DNA of 64,000 nucleotides from a virus: positions 1-64,000 of IMG/VR virus record IMGVR_UViG_3300044825_000904; one strand, 5' to 3'. Made by a program: the position numbers and the translations under genes. The notes under the pieces were generated by a model. That model did no database searches. It saw only the letters and a program-made list of their open reading frames with translations, and was not told the origin of the DNA. Each line of letters starts with the position of its first letter. Position 1 is the stretch's first letter. Shown here in pieces: positions 20,183 through 28,760 of this stretch.

Positions 20183-20906
20183 CATCTTAGAAACATTGAA
20201 AAACGATTCAGAATACTATTCTGGAATTGGTAAGCAGTACCTATCTAACTCAGACATCGGAGCTCTATTGTACAACCCTACGCAGTATGGTGTGCCGAAA
20301 GAAAAGACTCCTGCTATGCTTGCAGGGTCTTACTTTCACACGTTCATCCTTGAGCCTGAGAAGTTAAAGAACTTTATGGCAGTGGAGGCATCGACACGTA
20401 CGACTAACTTGTACAAAGATGCGTTAGCCTCCTCAGGTGCTGACATGTTATTACTTCAGAAAGAAGTTGATGATTGTGAACGCATGGCTAAGGCATTGAT
20501 GGGAAACCTAACGTTTTACGATATGATCCGTGACTCAGCTAATGCGTACGAGGTTCCGGCAATCGGTGAGATTGGTGGCGTACAATGGAAAGGTAAGTCG
20601 GATATTGTAGGTGATGAGATTCTTATTGACCTAAAGACCACTGCTAACCTTGATGACTTTAAATTCTCTGCACGTAAGTATAACTACGACTCGCAGGCTT
20701 ACATCTACAACCAATTATTCGGTAAGCCTATGGTGTTTATCGCAGTAGAGAAAGATAGCTGTCGTACGGGCTTGTTTGAATGCTCAGATGAGTTCTTAGA
20801 TCGTGGCAGAGAGAAGGTCTACAAGGCCATCGAGGTGTACCAAAAGTTCTTCGGGCCAAATGCGACCGATGACATTACTCAGTATTTTAAATTAGAAACG
20901 CTATGA
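20172..20906 (+). CDS. PD-(D/E)XK exonuclease (RecB/ExoVIII-like)
   Basis: 244 residues. Helical start with YLSNSDIGALLYNPTQYGVP, GSYFHTFILEPEK (the His motif of lambda-exo-like nucleases), then the core GKSDIVGDEILIDLKTT at about 141-157 giving Asp...Asp-x-Lys, and YDSQAYIYNQLFG. Digests one strand of double-stranded DNA to make ends for the annealing protein encoded nearby. A complete family-length protein. Confidence 0.83.
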   Translation: MRNNILETLKNDSEYYSGIGKQYLSNSDIGALLYNPTQYGVPKEKTPAMLAGSYFHTFILEPEKLKNFMAVEASTRTTNLYKDALASSGADMLLLQKEVDDCERMAKALMGNLTFYDMIRDSANAYEVPAIGEIGGVQWKGKSDIVGDEILIDLKTTANLDDFKFSARKYNYDSQAYIYNQLFGKPMVFIAVEKDSCRTGLFECSDEFLDRGREKVYKAIEVYQKFFGPNATDDITQYFKLETL

Positions 20907-21061
20907 TAAAATTTATCATAAAGGAACAAATAATGTTTGGTGAGATTTACTACAATATTTACATTAGATTTTTTTGGTTTATTGATGTATTTTATGAAAG
21001 GTGGAATACATATGAAAGTGCAAATCTTCGGTTAAGTGAATTAAATAAAACAAACATATGA
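20903..21061 (+). CDS. 52-aa hypothetical protein
   Basis: ATGA overlaps at both ends (with the exonuclease stop and the next ATG) support this ORF: MIKFIIKEQIMFGEIYYNIY, then RFFWFIDVFYERWNTYES. Aromatic-rich and possibly membrane-touching. Function unknown. Confidence 0.5.
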   Translation: MIKFIIKEQIMFGEIYYNIYIRFFWFIDVFYERWNTYESANLRLSELNKTNI

Positions 21062-21258
21062 CACCTAAAAAAACATATACTCTTTTATATAAAAAAGATA
21101 TCTATTCCATTGATGCAGATTATTTCGTGGAGCATTATGAAGGAAATAGACTTTCATTTTTTACAGGGAAAGAAACATATATTCATATGACAATGAATCC
21201 ATTAGTCGCATCCTTTCCGTTAAAAAAAACAGCAATAGTTAAAATAGTAAACAATTAA
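21058..21258 (+). CDS. 66-aa hypothetical protein
   Basis: MTPKKTYTLLYKKDIYSIDA, then YFVEHYEGNRLSFFTGKETY and a beta-strand-like end with AIVKIVNN. Small beta-rich protein. Function unknown. Confidence 0.55.
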   Translation: MTPKKTYTLLYKKDIYSIDADYFVEHYEGNRLSFFTGKETYIHMTMNPLVASFPLKKTAIVKIVNN

Positions 21259-21272
21259 ACAAACAATAAATT

Positions 21273-21581
21273 ATGGCACAATTATTTTCAGCATCATTAG
21301 ATGTAAAAAAAATCACTAAATCTAAATTAGTGGAAGGTAAGAAAGGTACTTACGCAAATGTAACTATCTCGATTAATGACGAGGCAGACCAGTATGGTAA
21401 CACTGCTAGTATTTATGAGTCTCAAACACAAGAAGAACGTGAGGCTAAAGCCCCTAAAGTTTACTTAGGTAATGCAAAGCTAGTATGGTCATCTGATGGT
21501 GGCTCTACGGCCAAGCAAAGTGCACCTGCTCCAGCTCCTGCACCAACTCCAACGGTGGAAGAACAAGACCTTCCTTTTTAA
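21273..21581 (+). CDS. ssb: Single-stranded DNA-binding protein
   Basis: 102 residues. Small beta-barrel-type N-terminal part (FSASLDVKKITKSKLVEGKK, YANVTISINDEADQYGNTAS, PKVYLGNAKLVWSS), an Ala-Pro-rich linker (APAPAPAPTPTV), and the acidic tip EEQDLPF that is the classic SSB tail for binding partner proteins. Short compared with host SSB but typical of phages. Coats single strands and would work with the annealing protein and primase-helicase on either side. Confidence 0.8.
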   Translation: MAQLFSASLDVKKITKSKLVEGKKGTYANVTISINDEADQYGNTASIYESQTQEEREAKAPKVYLGNAKLVWSSDGGSTAKQSAPAPAPAPTPTVEEQDLPF

Positions 21582-21671
21582 AATGGAAGTTTTCTAAACT
21601 ACCGTTCTAGTGTACAAATGAACAAAATATGTGGGACTTAGATGAATATATATTTTTTCTTTTTAGATAAA

Positions 21672-21800
21672 TTATTTTTTTCTCTTTTCTTATATATTTT
21701 GTTCACTTTGTACATAATCAAAGAGTAATAAATATAACTTATTATAAATCAGTAAGTTATAAATGTAAACTTTAAAAAAAAGTGTACACTTTTTCGTGTA
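21672..21800. repeat. Non-coding element, copy B (copy A at 12.13 kb)
   Basis: Within the 246-base gap after ssb. CTTTTCTTATATATTTTGTT, then CACTTTGTACATAA and ATAAATCAGTAAGTTATAAA match copy A in order. Further TGTACA words follow (GTGTACACTTTTTCGTGTACA at 21782-21802), with an inverted pair of GTGTACA/TGTACAC. It stands directly before the gene pair containing the primase-helicase, so it may be an operator or part of an origin. Confidence 0.6.
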
Positions 21801-21827
21801 CAAATGTAAACTTTAACTTAAAACGAC

Positions 21828-22127
21828 ATGGAAAGATTTAAAGCAGGTGATAAAGTATTCGATATAAGATATGGTTGGGGGGAAGTTGGAAGAGTAGCAA
21901 CAGATGATTACGTATATGTTTTTTTTGATGATATATCTCTTTGGTATAGAGGTGAAGGTTCTCGAATTCTTTCATTTACTGAATACGCATTGCAAGGATT
22001 TACCGCTGAAAGGTTAGAACCTAATTGGGATTCGATTTATAAGGATTGGTCTAATGATGGCAGCGACCTTAAATACAGAGAATATTTAGCTATAAACTTC
22101 GAACCACCAGTACGCAAATGCAAGTAA
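21828..22127 (+). CDS. KOW/SH3-like small protein, paralogue B
   Basis: 99 residues: MERFKAGDKVFDIRYGWGEV, YVYVFFDD, LSFTEYALQGFTAERLEPNW. It repeats the module of the protein at 19787. Its end overlaps the primase-helicase start by 10 bases, so the two are co-translated. Function unknown. Confidence 0.7.
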   Translation: MERFKAGDKVFDIRYGWGEVGRVATDDYVYVFFDDISLWYRGEGSRILSFTEYALQGFTAERLEPNWDSIYKDWSNDGSDLKYREYLAINFEPPVRKCK

Positions 22128-24496
22128 CTATTTTTTCTAACATAAAAGAGACATCTGTCCCATTCTACCGGGATGTCTTGGCTATACTCTCAAGAGTCAA
22201 GGAGGGTAAGTCCAAAGACATTGTCCGCAAGATTAGATTGGAGAAAGATAAGGAGCTACGTAACAAGCTCAAGCAAGAGTTGCCTGCGATATGTTTCTCA
22301 GGTACGTTCTCTAAGCGTGAAGACTCGGCTCTTATGGAGCATAGTGGTCTGATATGTTTAGACTTCGATAACTTCCCATCAAGTGATGAGATACTAGCCA
22401 AGAAAGATGAACTGGCTAATGACCCTTATACGTTTTCAGTTTTTATATCACCATCAGGTAATGGCCTGAAGGTATTGGTTAAGATACCAAAGGATGCAAG
22501 CAAGCACAAGTCATTCTTCAATGCACTGGAGGCTTACTATAACTGCGAGCAGTTTGATAAGACATCCAAGAATGTGTCACGTGTGTGCTACGAGTCATAC
22601 GATCCGACCATCTTTGTTAATGTAAACTCTATTGAGTGGAACAAGGTGGATGATGCAGAGATTGAGCACGTGACTAAAGACATGAGACCAACCATCCCTA
22701 TCGATGATGAGAACGAAATCATTAATAGACTTGCTAAATGGTGGGACAATAAGTTTGGCTTCGTGTCAGGTGCACGCAACAATAATTTGTTCGTGCTTGC
22801 TATGGCGTTCAACGAGTATGGCGTATCTAAGTCTGAGGCGATGTATCGTATGATGGCGTTCGCATCGGAAGACTTTACAACCAAGGAGATTCAGGGTATC
22901 ATTGACTCAGCTTATCGTCATACAGACAAGTATGCTACCAAGTACTTTGAGGATACATCACGTGTTGACTTTGCAAAGAATCAACTTAGCCGTGGCGTGC
23001 CAAAAAAAGACATCCGTTCTCAATTGAAAGCCTCCGGAGTGGAGGACGGAACGATTGATTCAGTACTAACTAGAATCGAGGAGGAGCAAAGCAAGAATAC
23101 ATTCTGGACTAAGAGTGACAAGGGTGTGGTGACATTGATACACTACGAACTAAAGACATTCTTAGAAAACAATGGGTATCGCAAGTATGTACCTGAGGGT
23201 AACAAGGGTTTCATCTTTGTACGTATTAATCAAAACTTAATTGAGATGTGTACTGAGGATGACATCAAGGACTTTGTGTTAAACCATATCCTTAATAACT
23301 TCCAGGACCTAAGCGTATATAATTACTTTGCTGACAAGACTCGCTTCTTCAGGGAGGACTTCTTGTCTATGCTTGACTCGGTCAACATCTACTTTGTAGA
23401 GGACACAAAGGATGAGGCGTACCTATACTTCAAGAATGGTGTGGTCAAGGTGACTAAGAATCAAACTGTCCTATTAAACTATGAGGACTTAGGTGGCTAC
23501 GTTTGGTCAGACCAAGTTATCCAACGTGACTTCATATTCTGTCCTGCAGATGAGTGTGATTACAAAACATTCATTCGCAACATCGGTGGCAATGATGACC
23601 AACGTGTGGCATCCATCGAGTCAACCATTGGCTTCATCCTTCATGCATTTAAGAATGGTGGCTACTGCCCTGCGGTAATCATTAATGATGAGGTGATATC
23701 GGAGAATCCTGAGGGAGGTACTGGTAAGGGTCTATTTATGAACGGCATAAGTCGCATGAAGAAGGCAGTCACCATTGATGGTAAATCATTCTCATTTGAT
23801 AAGTCTTTTGCTTATCAGTTAGTTAGCACAGACACGCAGGTGTTGGTGTTTGATGATGTGAAGAAGAACTTTGACTTTGAGCGTTTATTCTCTGTGGTTA
23901 CTGAGGGTATCACGGTTGAGCGTAAGAACAAGGATGCAATTAAGATTCCATTCCATAAGTCACCAAAGGTTGTCATCACTACTAACTATGCTATCCAAGG
24001 TAAAGGTAACTCATTTGAGAGGCGTAAGTGGGAGATGGAGTTCAAGCAATTCTATTCTAAAGACTTCACACCTCAGGATGAGTTTGGTCGATTGTTGTTC
24101 AATGATTGGAGCCAAGATGATTGGTGTGCGTTCGACAACTATATGATCAAAGTATTGCAAGGGTACCTGAATACTGGTCTAGTTAAATGTAACTTTGTGA
24201 ACCTTAAAGAACGCAAGTTCAGGGCAGAGACTAACGCTGAGTTTGCTGAGTGGGCTCACGAGTTTGGGCCATCATTCATACCGATGAATCAGCGATTCAG
24301 ACCTGATGATGTGTTCGATAAGTTCATAGCGGATAACAACGGCATGTTCCGTATGCTATCTAAGCAACGATTTAATTCGTGGCTACGTACCTACTGCTTG
24401 CATATGACAGGAAGCAACCCTGTAGAGGGTCGTGATGGTGCAGGGAAGTGGATGGTGTTCCCATTAAAAGAAGATAAACAATTAGAACTATTATAA
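22118..24496 (+). CDS. Primase-helicase (BT4734-like N-terminus plus SF3-type helicase)
   Basis: 792 residues. Residues 55-165 look like an archaeo-eukaryotic-type primase core as in BT4734/VirE-N proteins: GLICLDFDNF (metal site Asp-x-Asp), SPSGNGLKVLV, SRVCYESYDP. Residues about 205-290 form a PriCT-like helical domain. The helicase part has Walker A GGTGKG at about 533-540, Walker B VLVFDDV at about 574-580, and VVITTNYAI as the sensor motif. It makes primers and unwinds DNA at the fork. The main replication protein; no DNA polymerase gene was found here, so host polymerase is probably used. Confidence 0.85.
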   Translation: MQVTIFSNIKETSVPFYRDVLAILSRVKEGKSKDIVRKIRLEKDKELRNKLKQELPAICFSGTFSKREDSALMEHSGLICLDFDNFPSSDEILAKKDELANDPYTFSVFISPSGNGLKVLVKIPKDASKHKSFFNALEAYYNCEQFDKTSKNVSRVCYESYDPTIFVNVNSIEWNKVDDAEIEHVTKDMRPTIPIDDENEIINRLAKWWDNKFGFVSGARNNNLFVLAMAFNEYGVSKSEAMYRMMAFASEDFTTKEIQGIIDSAYRHTDKYATKYFEDTSRVDFAKNQLSRGVPKKDIRSQLKASGVEDGTIDSVLTRIEEEQSKNTFWTKSDKGVVTLIHYELKTFLENNGYRKYVPEGNKGFIFVRINQNLIEMCTEDDIKDFVLNHILNNFQDLSVYNYFADKTRFFREDFLSMLDSVNIYFVEDTKDEAYLYFKNGVVKVTKNQTVLLNYEDLGGYVWSDQVIQRDFIFCPADECDYKTFIRNIGGNDDQRVASIESTIGFILHAFKNGGYCPAVIINDEVISENPEGGTGKGLFMNGISRMKKAVTIDGKSFSFDKSFAYQLVSTDTQVLVFDDVKKNFDFERLFSVVTEGITVERKNKDAIKIPFHKSPKVVITTNYAIQGKGNSFERRKWEMEFKQFYSKDFTPQDEFGRLLFNDWSQDDWCAFDNYMIKVLQGYLNTGLVKCNFVNLKERKFRAETNAEFAEWAHEFGPSFIPMNQRFRPDDVFDKFIADNNGMFRMLSKQRFNSWLRTYCLHMTGSNPVEGRDGAGKWMVFPLKEDKQLELL

Positions 24497-24645
24497 TGAG
24501 CATACTTAAAAAGATGAAGAAGCAGTGGTATAAAATAAATAAAGATAACATTGAGGTCATCAAAGAACAGAGAGACGTAAGAGAATTGCAAAAGTTCATT
24601 AAAGAAATTCAACAACTTTATAGTATTAAATCTTATAATAAATGA
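24496..24645 (+). CDS. 49-aa basic helical protein
   Basis: Starts within the primase stop (TAATG at 24495-24498) and ends by ATGA with the next gene. MSILKKMKKQWYKINKDNIE, then a long charged helix. Function unknown; coupling to the primase-helicase suggests a related time of expression. Confidence 0.5.
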   Translation: MSILKKMKKQWYKINKDNIEVIKEQRDVRELQKFIKEIQQLYSIKSYNK

Positions 24646-25040
24646 ATGATTCAGAAAGACTAGGTCGAATTGAAATGGCTATTATTGGAATACCATTACA
24701 TTATGAAAACCTAAAACAAATAGAAGAAATGAAACTAGAAATGTTTGAAAAATTGTACGATAAAATAACAAAAAACAAAGAAAAATATAGGATACAAGAA
24801 AACTATAATGGATTTGTTGCTCAGGTAAAATTAGTAGGAGATACTTGGTATAGAGATATTCATAGTAGCTGTCCATTATCTCATCATACTTTAGATCACC
24901 CATTAGATTCAAGTAATTACGTAGATTCATTTGATAAAGCTAAAGATGTTATTGAAGCAAGAAAGAAAGCGATTAAAGATAGGCAAGCCTTTTGGGATGC
25001 AAATCGCAAACCAGAACCAAAATATCATAACATAGACTAA
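24642..25040 (+). CDS. 132-aa hypothetical protein
   Basis: MNDSERLGRIEMAIIGIPLH, then a charged helix (KKQIEEMKLEMFEKLYDKI-type) and YNGFVAQVKLVGDTWYRDIH; ends DAKDVIEARK-like helix and KPEPKYHNID. Two-part helix/beta protein. No family recognised. Confidence 0.6.
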   Translation: MNDSERLGRIEMAIIGIPLHYENLKQIEEMKLEMFEKLYDKITKNKEKYRIQENYNGFVAQVKLVGDTWYRDIHSSCPLSHHTLDHPLDSSNYVDSFDKAKDVIEARKKAIKDRQAFWDANRKPEPKYHNID

Positions 25041-25041
25041 C

Positions 25042-25698
25042 ATGCCATACTTAAATCATAATATCCCAACACTAACTTGCTTCATTAGAAATGAGTTCTT
25101 GTTTAACCATACCAAAGGACATGGAGAGCACACATTGTGTGACGTTCACTCGGTCGCATCAATAGAGAAGAGAACGCCTTTGTTTGAGGCATTCTTGGAG
25201 AACGGAGTCAACTGGACACGTAGACCTATTCACGCATTCTGTTGGAGAAAAGATGCAGAGGAGCTACCACTGACTGAGTACATGTATTGGGACTGCTTTA
25301 GTTCATACGTAGATGTTCAGGTAAGAGCAAGAATGTCAGGACTGAGAGCAGATTTGCTGTCCATCTCAGGGATCAAGAGACAAGGCACGTACTTGTTTAC
25401 ATTGGACTGGGCATTTGAGAACAGAAGTATGTTAGATACCAACTTCTCTGAGACACCTGAGCATAAGTGTGGTCATGTATTCAAGATGGACAATGGCAAT
25501 TACTTTATCTACCCAAACAATAGAATTATTTGGATGGATAACGCTTGGACTTATAACAGAATAGATAAGAATCCAGGCTATCAAATTGATATGTCGGTTT
25601 ATTCTATTGAGAATAAGGCAGGATACGAGACAGATTATAGTTACCTAACAGAATTTAAACCACAAGACAATGCCAATATACACAGGATATTCAGATGA
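25042..25698 (+). CDS. Conserved phage protein, 218 aa
   Basis: MPYLNHNIPTLTCFIRNEFL, then HTKGHGEHTLCDVHSVASIE and IHAFCWRKDAEELPLTEYMY, VQVRARMSGLRADLLSISG, FTLDWAFENRSMLDTNFSET. Trp/Tyr-rich and family-like; similar proteins are present in many Bacteroidetes and marine phages, always hypothetical as far as I know. The next ATG lies 28 bases inside its end, where the tail KPQDN is encoded by the recurring start-site element. Confidence 0.65.
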   Translation: MPYLNHNIPTLTCFIRNEFLFNHTKGHGEHTLCDVHSVASIEKRTPLFEAFLENGVNWTRRPIHAFCWRKDAEELPLTEYMYWDCFSSYVDVQVRARMSGLRADLLSISGIKRQGTYLFTLDWAFENRSMLDTNFSETPEHKCGHVFKMDNGNYFIYPNNRIIWMDNAWTYNRIDKNPGYQIDMSVYSIENKAGYETDYSYLTEFKPQDNANIHRIFR

Positions 25699-25900
25699 TG
25701 GTTCAGATATGCAAGAATTTCAAGGTATGCATGTTTCATCGTGTGGTAACTTTTGGGGATCTGAGCCTTTCACAAAGCAACAAGAGAAGGCTATGAGGAA
25801 GGATGCCTACAAAAAGAGAATAAGAAATATAATGAACTCACAGTTTAATTCACAGAAGGACATTGATGTCCCTCTGTCAAAACAACAAGACAATGGATAA
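25670..25900 (+). CDS. 76-aa hypothetical protein ending KQQDNG
   Basis: MPIYTGYSDDGSDMQEFQGM, then SSCGNFWGSEPFTKQQEKAM and a basic helix. The last five residues come from the recurring start-site element that also starts the next gene. Function unknown. Confidence 0.55.
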   Translation: MPIYTGYSDDGSDMQEFQGMHVSSCGNFWGSEPFTKQQEKAMRKDAYKKRIRNIMNSQFNSQKDIDVPLSKQQDNG

Positions 25901-26102
25901 TATAGTATACTTTCAGTCACCTGATATCAACCCAAGATACTGCGAAGCAGGAATGATTTCTGAAACAGACAAGGATTACATTTGGTATCTAGAAGAACCA
26001 TGCAAAATATTAATAACAGATGTAAAAATGATACCCAAAGAAAACGTTACTTACAACAAGAAGCGTAGGTTATATGAGCTTAAACCACAAAACAATGACT
26101 GA
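25893..26102 (+). CDS. 69-aa hypothetical protein
   Basis: ATG at 25893 inside the recurring element: MDNIVYFQSPDINPRYCEAG, then YIWYLEEPCKILITDVKMIP. Beta-rich, soluble. Ends in KPQNND from the next copy of the element. Confidence 0.55.
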   Translation: MDNIVYFQSPDINPRYCEAGMISETDKDYIWYLEEPCKILITDVKMIPKENVTYNKKRRLYELKPQNND

Positions 26103-26409
26103 AGATAAACTATATAGTGCTATAGAAAATGCCATTATCAAATGGGTTATTGATGGTACTAAAACAGCAGGTTCTCTAACAAGAGAGATTATGTTAATAC
26201 TTAAACAACAAGACATCTATTGGAGAACAGACAAGCCCCCAAAAGTTGGTCAATACATCATTAACATTGGTGCTAATGGTATCAGTTGGGGATGGTGGGA
26301 TGGTAACAATTGGAGAAAATTATGGCACGAGTATCAGATAGATGTATCTGGTTGGTTGCCTACACCTTTACATAAACAACAAGACAATGGGATGGAAATC
26401 AACAATTGA
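26095..26409 (+). CDS. 104-aa protein with DUF551-like end
   Basis: Helical start MTEDKLYSAIENAIIKWVID, then a Trp-rich part: YWRTDKPPKVGQYIINIGAN, GWWDGNNWRKLWHEY and SGWLPTPL. The 'PPxxGxYI ... WxPxP' arrangement is that of phage DUF551 proteins, whose function is unknown. C-terminal HKQQDN is encoded by the repeated element, after which seven more residues follow. Confidence 0.65.
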   Translation: MTEDKLYSAIENAIIKWVIDGTKTAGSLTREIMLILKQQDIYWRTDKPPKVGQYIINIGANGISWGWWDGNNWRKLWHEYQIDVSGWLPTPLHKQQDNGMEINN

Positions 26410-26581
26410 TATAACGAGGACGCAAGCTCTTGCTCTTGTTATAGATTACGCATTACAATGCGGTACTTTGTCTGACTCAGAACTAGAGGACTTATTAGAG
26501 ACTCTTGGCTACGGAGACAATCAGACGTTACCTTATTTTGGATATAATTTTAACATAACTAGACAACAAGACAATGAATGA
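26387..26581 (+). CDS. 64-aa hypothetical protein
   Basis: MGWKSTIDITRTQALALVID, then CGTLSDSELEDLLETLGYGD: the 'DITRxxAlxLI...ls..eLe.lLe.LgyG' pattern is known from many small phage proteins of unknown role. Ends RQQDNE from the element. Confidence 0.6.
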   Translation: MGWKSTIDITRTQALALVIDYALQCGTLSDSELEDLLETLGYGDNQTLPYFGYNFNITRQQDNE

Positions 26582-26807
26582 TGAAATTAAAATGTACGAA
26601 GATAAACTAAAAATGGCTGACACAGGTGGATATACTATTAAAGGATTTATACCAAGCCCGTTTAGTGTATCATTTAGTTGGGAAGGAGAAACTATTACAA
26701 TAGAATTAAAAGAAGGTAAGGATGTGCTAAAACTTGCATCAGTTTTTTCTTTAATGCTTACAGAGAATGGTATTGAACACAATATTAAACAACAAGACAA
26801 TGCCTGA
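26574..26807 (+). CDS. 77-aa hypothetical protein
   Basis: MNDEIKMYEDKLKMADTGGY, then PSPFSVSFSWEGETITIELK and a C-terminal helix; ends KQQDNA from the element. Alpha/beta and soluble. Function unknown. Confidence 0.55.
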   Translation: MNDEIKMYEDKLKMADTGGYTIKGFIPSPFSVSFSWEGETITIELKEGKDVLKLASVFSLMLTENGIEHNIKQQDNA

Positions 26808-27093
26808 TATAGCAAAATGTAAAGGAGATGAGTGCCAAAAGAAGCAGATGTGCTATAGGTACACAGCAAAAGCGAGTGACTACCAGTCATACTTTATGAC
26901 TCCACCAATGAAGGAGGATGGCGAATGCGATCACTTCATGGAGATATGGGATAAACCCAAGGAGTTAATGCGAATAAAAAACGGACAAGTCTACATTGAT
27001 GGAGAACTTATACCTGAAGAATTATTACTATCGGTTTACAGAGAATTTTTAAGCAGTCAATACCCATGGAACAAAGAAAACAAACAGCAGTAG
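26800..27093 (+). CDS. 97-aa Cys-containing protein
   Basis: ATG at 26800: MPDIAKCKGDECQKKQMCYR. Four Cys (CKGDEC, MCYRY, GECDHF) suggest a small metal site at the N-terminus, as in the 'CxxxxCPxxxxCxRY' proteins seen in phages. The end is helical (YREFLSSQYPWNKENKQQ). Function unknown. Confidence 0.65.
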   Translation: MPDIAKCKGDECQKKQMCYRYTAKASDYQSYFMTPPMKEDGECDHFMEIWDKPKELMRIKNGQVYIDGELIPEELLLSVYREFLSSQYPWNKENKQQ

Positions 27094-27308
27094 AGTGGTT
27101 AGAAGAGTTGTTGCACTTTGAATGTAAATATAGTCTTAATAATGAAGTAATAATTAATTATGATGTATTAGATAACATTATTATGAAAAGCAAACAAATG
27201 GAGGAAGATAAAATAAGAGAGGCTTATTACAGGGGTGTCCGAGATGAGATGCAAAACATAGGGAAAGACTTTGAAGATTATTATAAAGAAACTTATGGAA
27301 AAGAATAA
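27066..27308 (+). CDS. 80-aa protein with E-x-YY tail
   Basis: MEQRKQTAVEWLEELLHFEC is the frequent 'QTAVEWLxEQL' start of small phage proteins; it ends GKDFEDYYKETYGKE, like the protein at 17127. Function unknown, likely a short helical adaptor. Confidence 0.65.
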   Translation: MEQRKQTAVEWLEELLHFECKYSLNNEVIINYDVLDNIIMKSKQMEEDKIREAYYRGVRDEMQNIGKDFEDYYKETYGKE

Positions 27309-27579
27309 AACAACATTAAGGTATTTTATGGAGAAGATTATCCGAATGCCTACAGATAGTATACCGAACTTTCTTAGAGTTATTGGATTGCAGTATCTTA
27401 TATCTGAAAGAAAACAAATACTTGACGCTTGGAACGATGGCTACGAAAAGGGTTTAAGAACAAGAGAAGAAAAGATTTCTAACCCTGCATTTGATGCAGA
27501 AACTTATTACGCAAATAATTATGATACAACTAAGGGATTACCAGAAGAAGATAGTAAACGACGGGCTTGGCATTATTAA
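27295..27579 (+). CDS. 94-aa protein of the same small family
   Basis: ATG at 27295 (MEKNKTTLRYFMEKIIRMPT), another Met 11 codons later. ILDAWNDGYEKGLRTREEKI and FDAETYYANNYDTTKG match the small E-x-YY family, then a longer tail overlaps the helicase gene by 59 bases. The tail after NNYD may be an extension created by that overlap. Confidence 0.5.
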   Translation: MEKNKTTLRYFMEKIIRMPTDSIPNFLRVIGLQYLISERKQILDAWNDGYEKGLRTREEKISNPAFDAETYYANNYDTTKGLPEEDSKRRAWHY

Positions 27580-28756
27580 AGAGCATGGTCTGCTGTATCT
27601 TTCTATGGAAGTAAGGACCGGTAAGACCATGACATCACTAGCTATCTGCGATGCATTAGGTGCTAAAGAAGTATTGTTCATCACTAAGTTAAAGGTGGTG
27701 CCAGGTATTAAGAAAGACCATAAAGATTTAGGTTGTAACTTTAACCTTACGTGTGTAAACTATGAGTCATTACATAAACTTGAGGGGACAAATTGGAACC
27801 TCATAATTTGTGATGAGGCACACACCATGGGTGCATTCCCTAAGCCTAGCAAAAGAGCGAAGCAAGTTAAAGATTTGGTGAAGAAGTCTAACGCAAAGGT
27901 TATATTTCTATCGGGCACACCGACACCTGAGAGTTACTCTCAGATATACCACCAGCTTTATGTGCATCCTAATAACCCATTCAAATCTTATGCTAACTTT
28001 TACCGGTGGGCTAATGACTATGTTAAAGTAAAAATAAAGTACATAGGTGCAATGAAAGTTAATGACTACTCAGGTGCGTTGAAAGATAAAATTATGGATG
28101 CCATCAAGTATCTAATGATATCATTCACCCAAGAGAAAGCAGGCTTCACTACATCAGTAGAGGAGGCAGTGCTTAGAGTTGGCATGAGCCCTTTGACTTA
28201 CAAGTTGGCTAACAAACTGAAGAAAGATTCAGTTGTGCAAGGTGATGATGACACGATACTTGCTGACACTGGGGCTAAGATGATGAACAAGTTACATCAG
28301 ATGTACTCAGGCACCATCATCCTTGAGTCAGGCAGAAGACTAGTGTTTGACTACACCAAGGCTACCTACATCAAGGATCAGTTCAAGAACAAGAAGATAG
28401 GAATCTTTTATAAGTTCAAGGCTGAGTGGGATGCATTAAAGTTTGTGTTTGGTGATGAGTTGACTGATGACCTTGAGGAGTTCAATACAACTAGCAAGAA
28501 CATTGCTCTTCAGATTGTATCAGGACGTGAAGGTATTAGCCTCCGCAACGCTGACTTCTTGGTGTACTATAACATAGATTTTAGTGCAACATCTTATTGG
28601 CAAAGCAAGGATAGGATGACCACCATCGACCGCAAGTTTAACAAGGTGTATTGGGTGTTTACGATTGGAGGAATCGAGGAAAAGATTTACGAAGTGGTTC
28701 AACAAAAAAAGGACTATACCTTAAACTTCTTCAAGAAAGATTTCTTAAATTCGTAG
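27521..28756 (+). CDS. SF2 (SNF2-like) DNA helicase
   Basis: ATG at 27521 (MIQLRDYQKKIVNDG, the typical Q-motif-like start). Walker A EVRTGKTMTS at about 27-36, DEAH box CDEAHTMG at about 96-103, motif III SGTPTPESY, then in the C-terminal half SGREGISLRNADFLVYYN and SATSYWQSKDRM plus R-finger region. 411 residues. DNA unwinding in recombination, repair or replication restart. The VRR-NUC nuclease gene follows after 4 bases; the two are often neighbours in phages. Stop is TAG. Confidence 0.88.
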   Translation: MIQLRDYQKKIVNDGLGIIKEHGLLYLSMEVRTGKTMTSLAICDALGAKEVLFITKLKVVPGIKKDHKDLGCNFNLTCVNYESLHKLEGTNWNLIICDEAHTMGAFPKPSKRAKQVKDLVKKSNAKVIFLSGTPTPESYSQIYHQLYVHPNNPFKSYANFYRWANDYVKVKIKYIGAMKVNDYSGALKDKIMDAIKYLMISFTQEKAGFTTSVEEAVLRVGMSPLTYKLANKLKKDSVVQGDDDTILADTGAKMMNKLHQMYSGTIILESGRRLVFDYTKATYIKDQFKNKKIGIFYKFKAEWDALKFVFGDELTDDLEEFNTTSKNIALQIVSGREGISLRNADFLVYYNIDFSATSYWQSKDRMTTIDRKFNKVYWVFTIGGIEEKIYEVVQQKKDYTLNFFKKDFLNS

Positions 28757-28760
28757 CCCC

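Larger units (their letters stand above)
25656..26802 (+). repeat. Recurring start-site element AACAACAAGACAATG (six copies)
   Basis: Near-identical 15-base units end in the ATG of six consecutive small genes, at 25670, 25893, 26095, 26387, 26574 and 26800: AACCACAAGACAATG, AACAACAAGACAATG, AACCACAAAACAATG, AACAACAAGACAATG, GACAACAAGACAATG, AACAACAAGACAATG. Each copy also encodes the C-terminus of the gene before it (KPQDN, KQQDN, KPQNN, RQQDN). It acts as a built-in translation start and gene-joining module. Confidence 0.75.
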
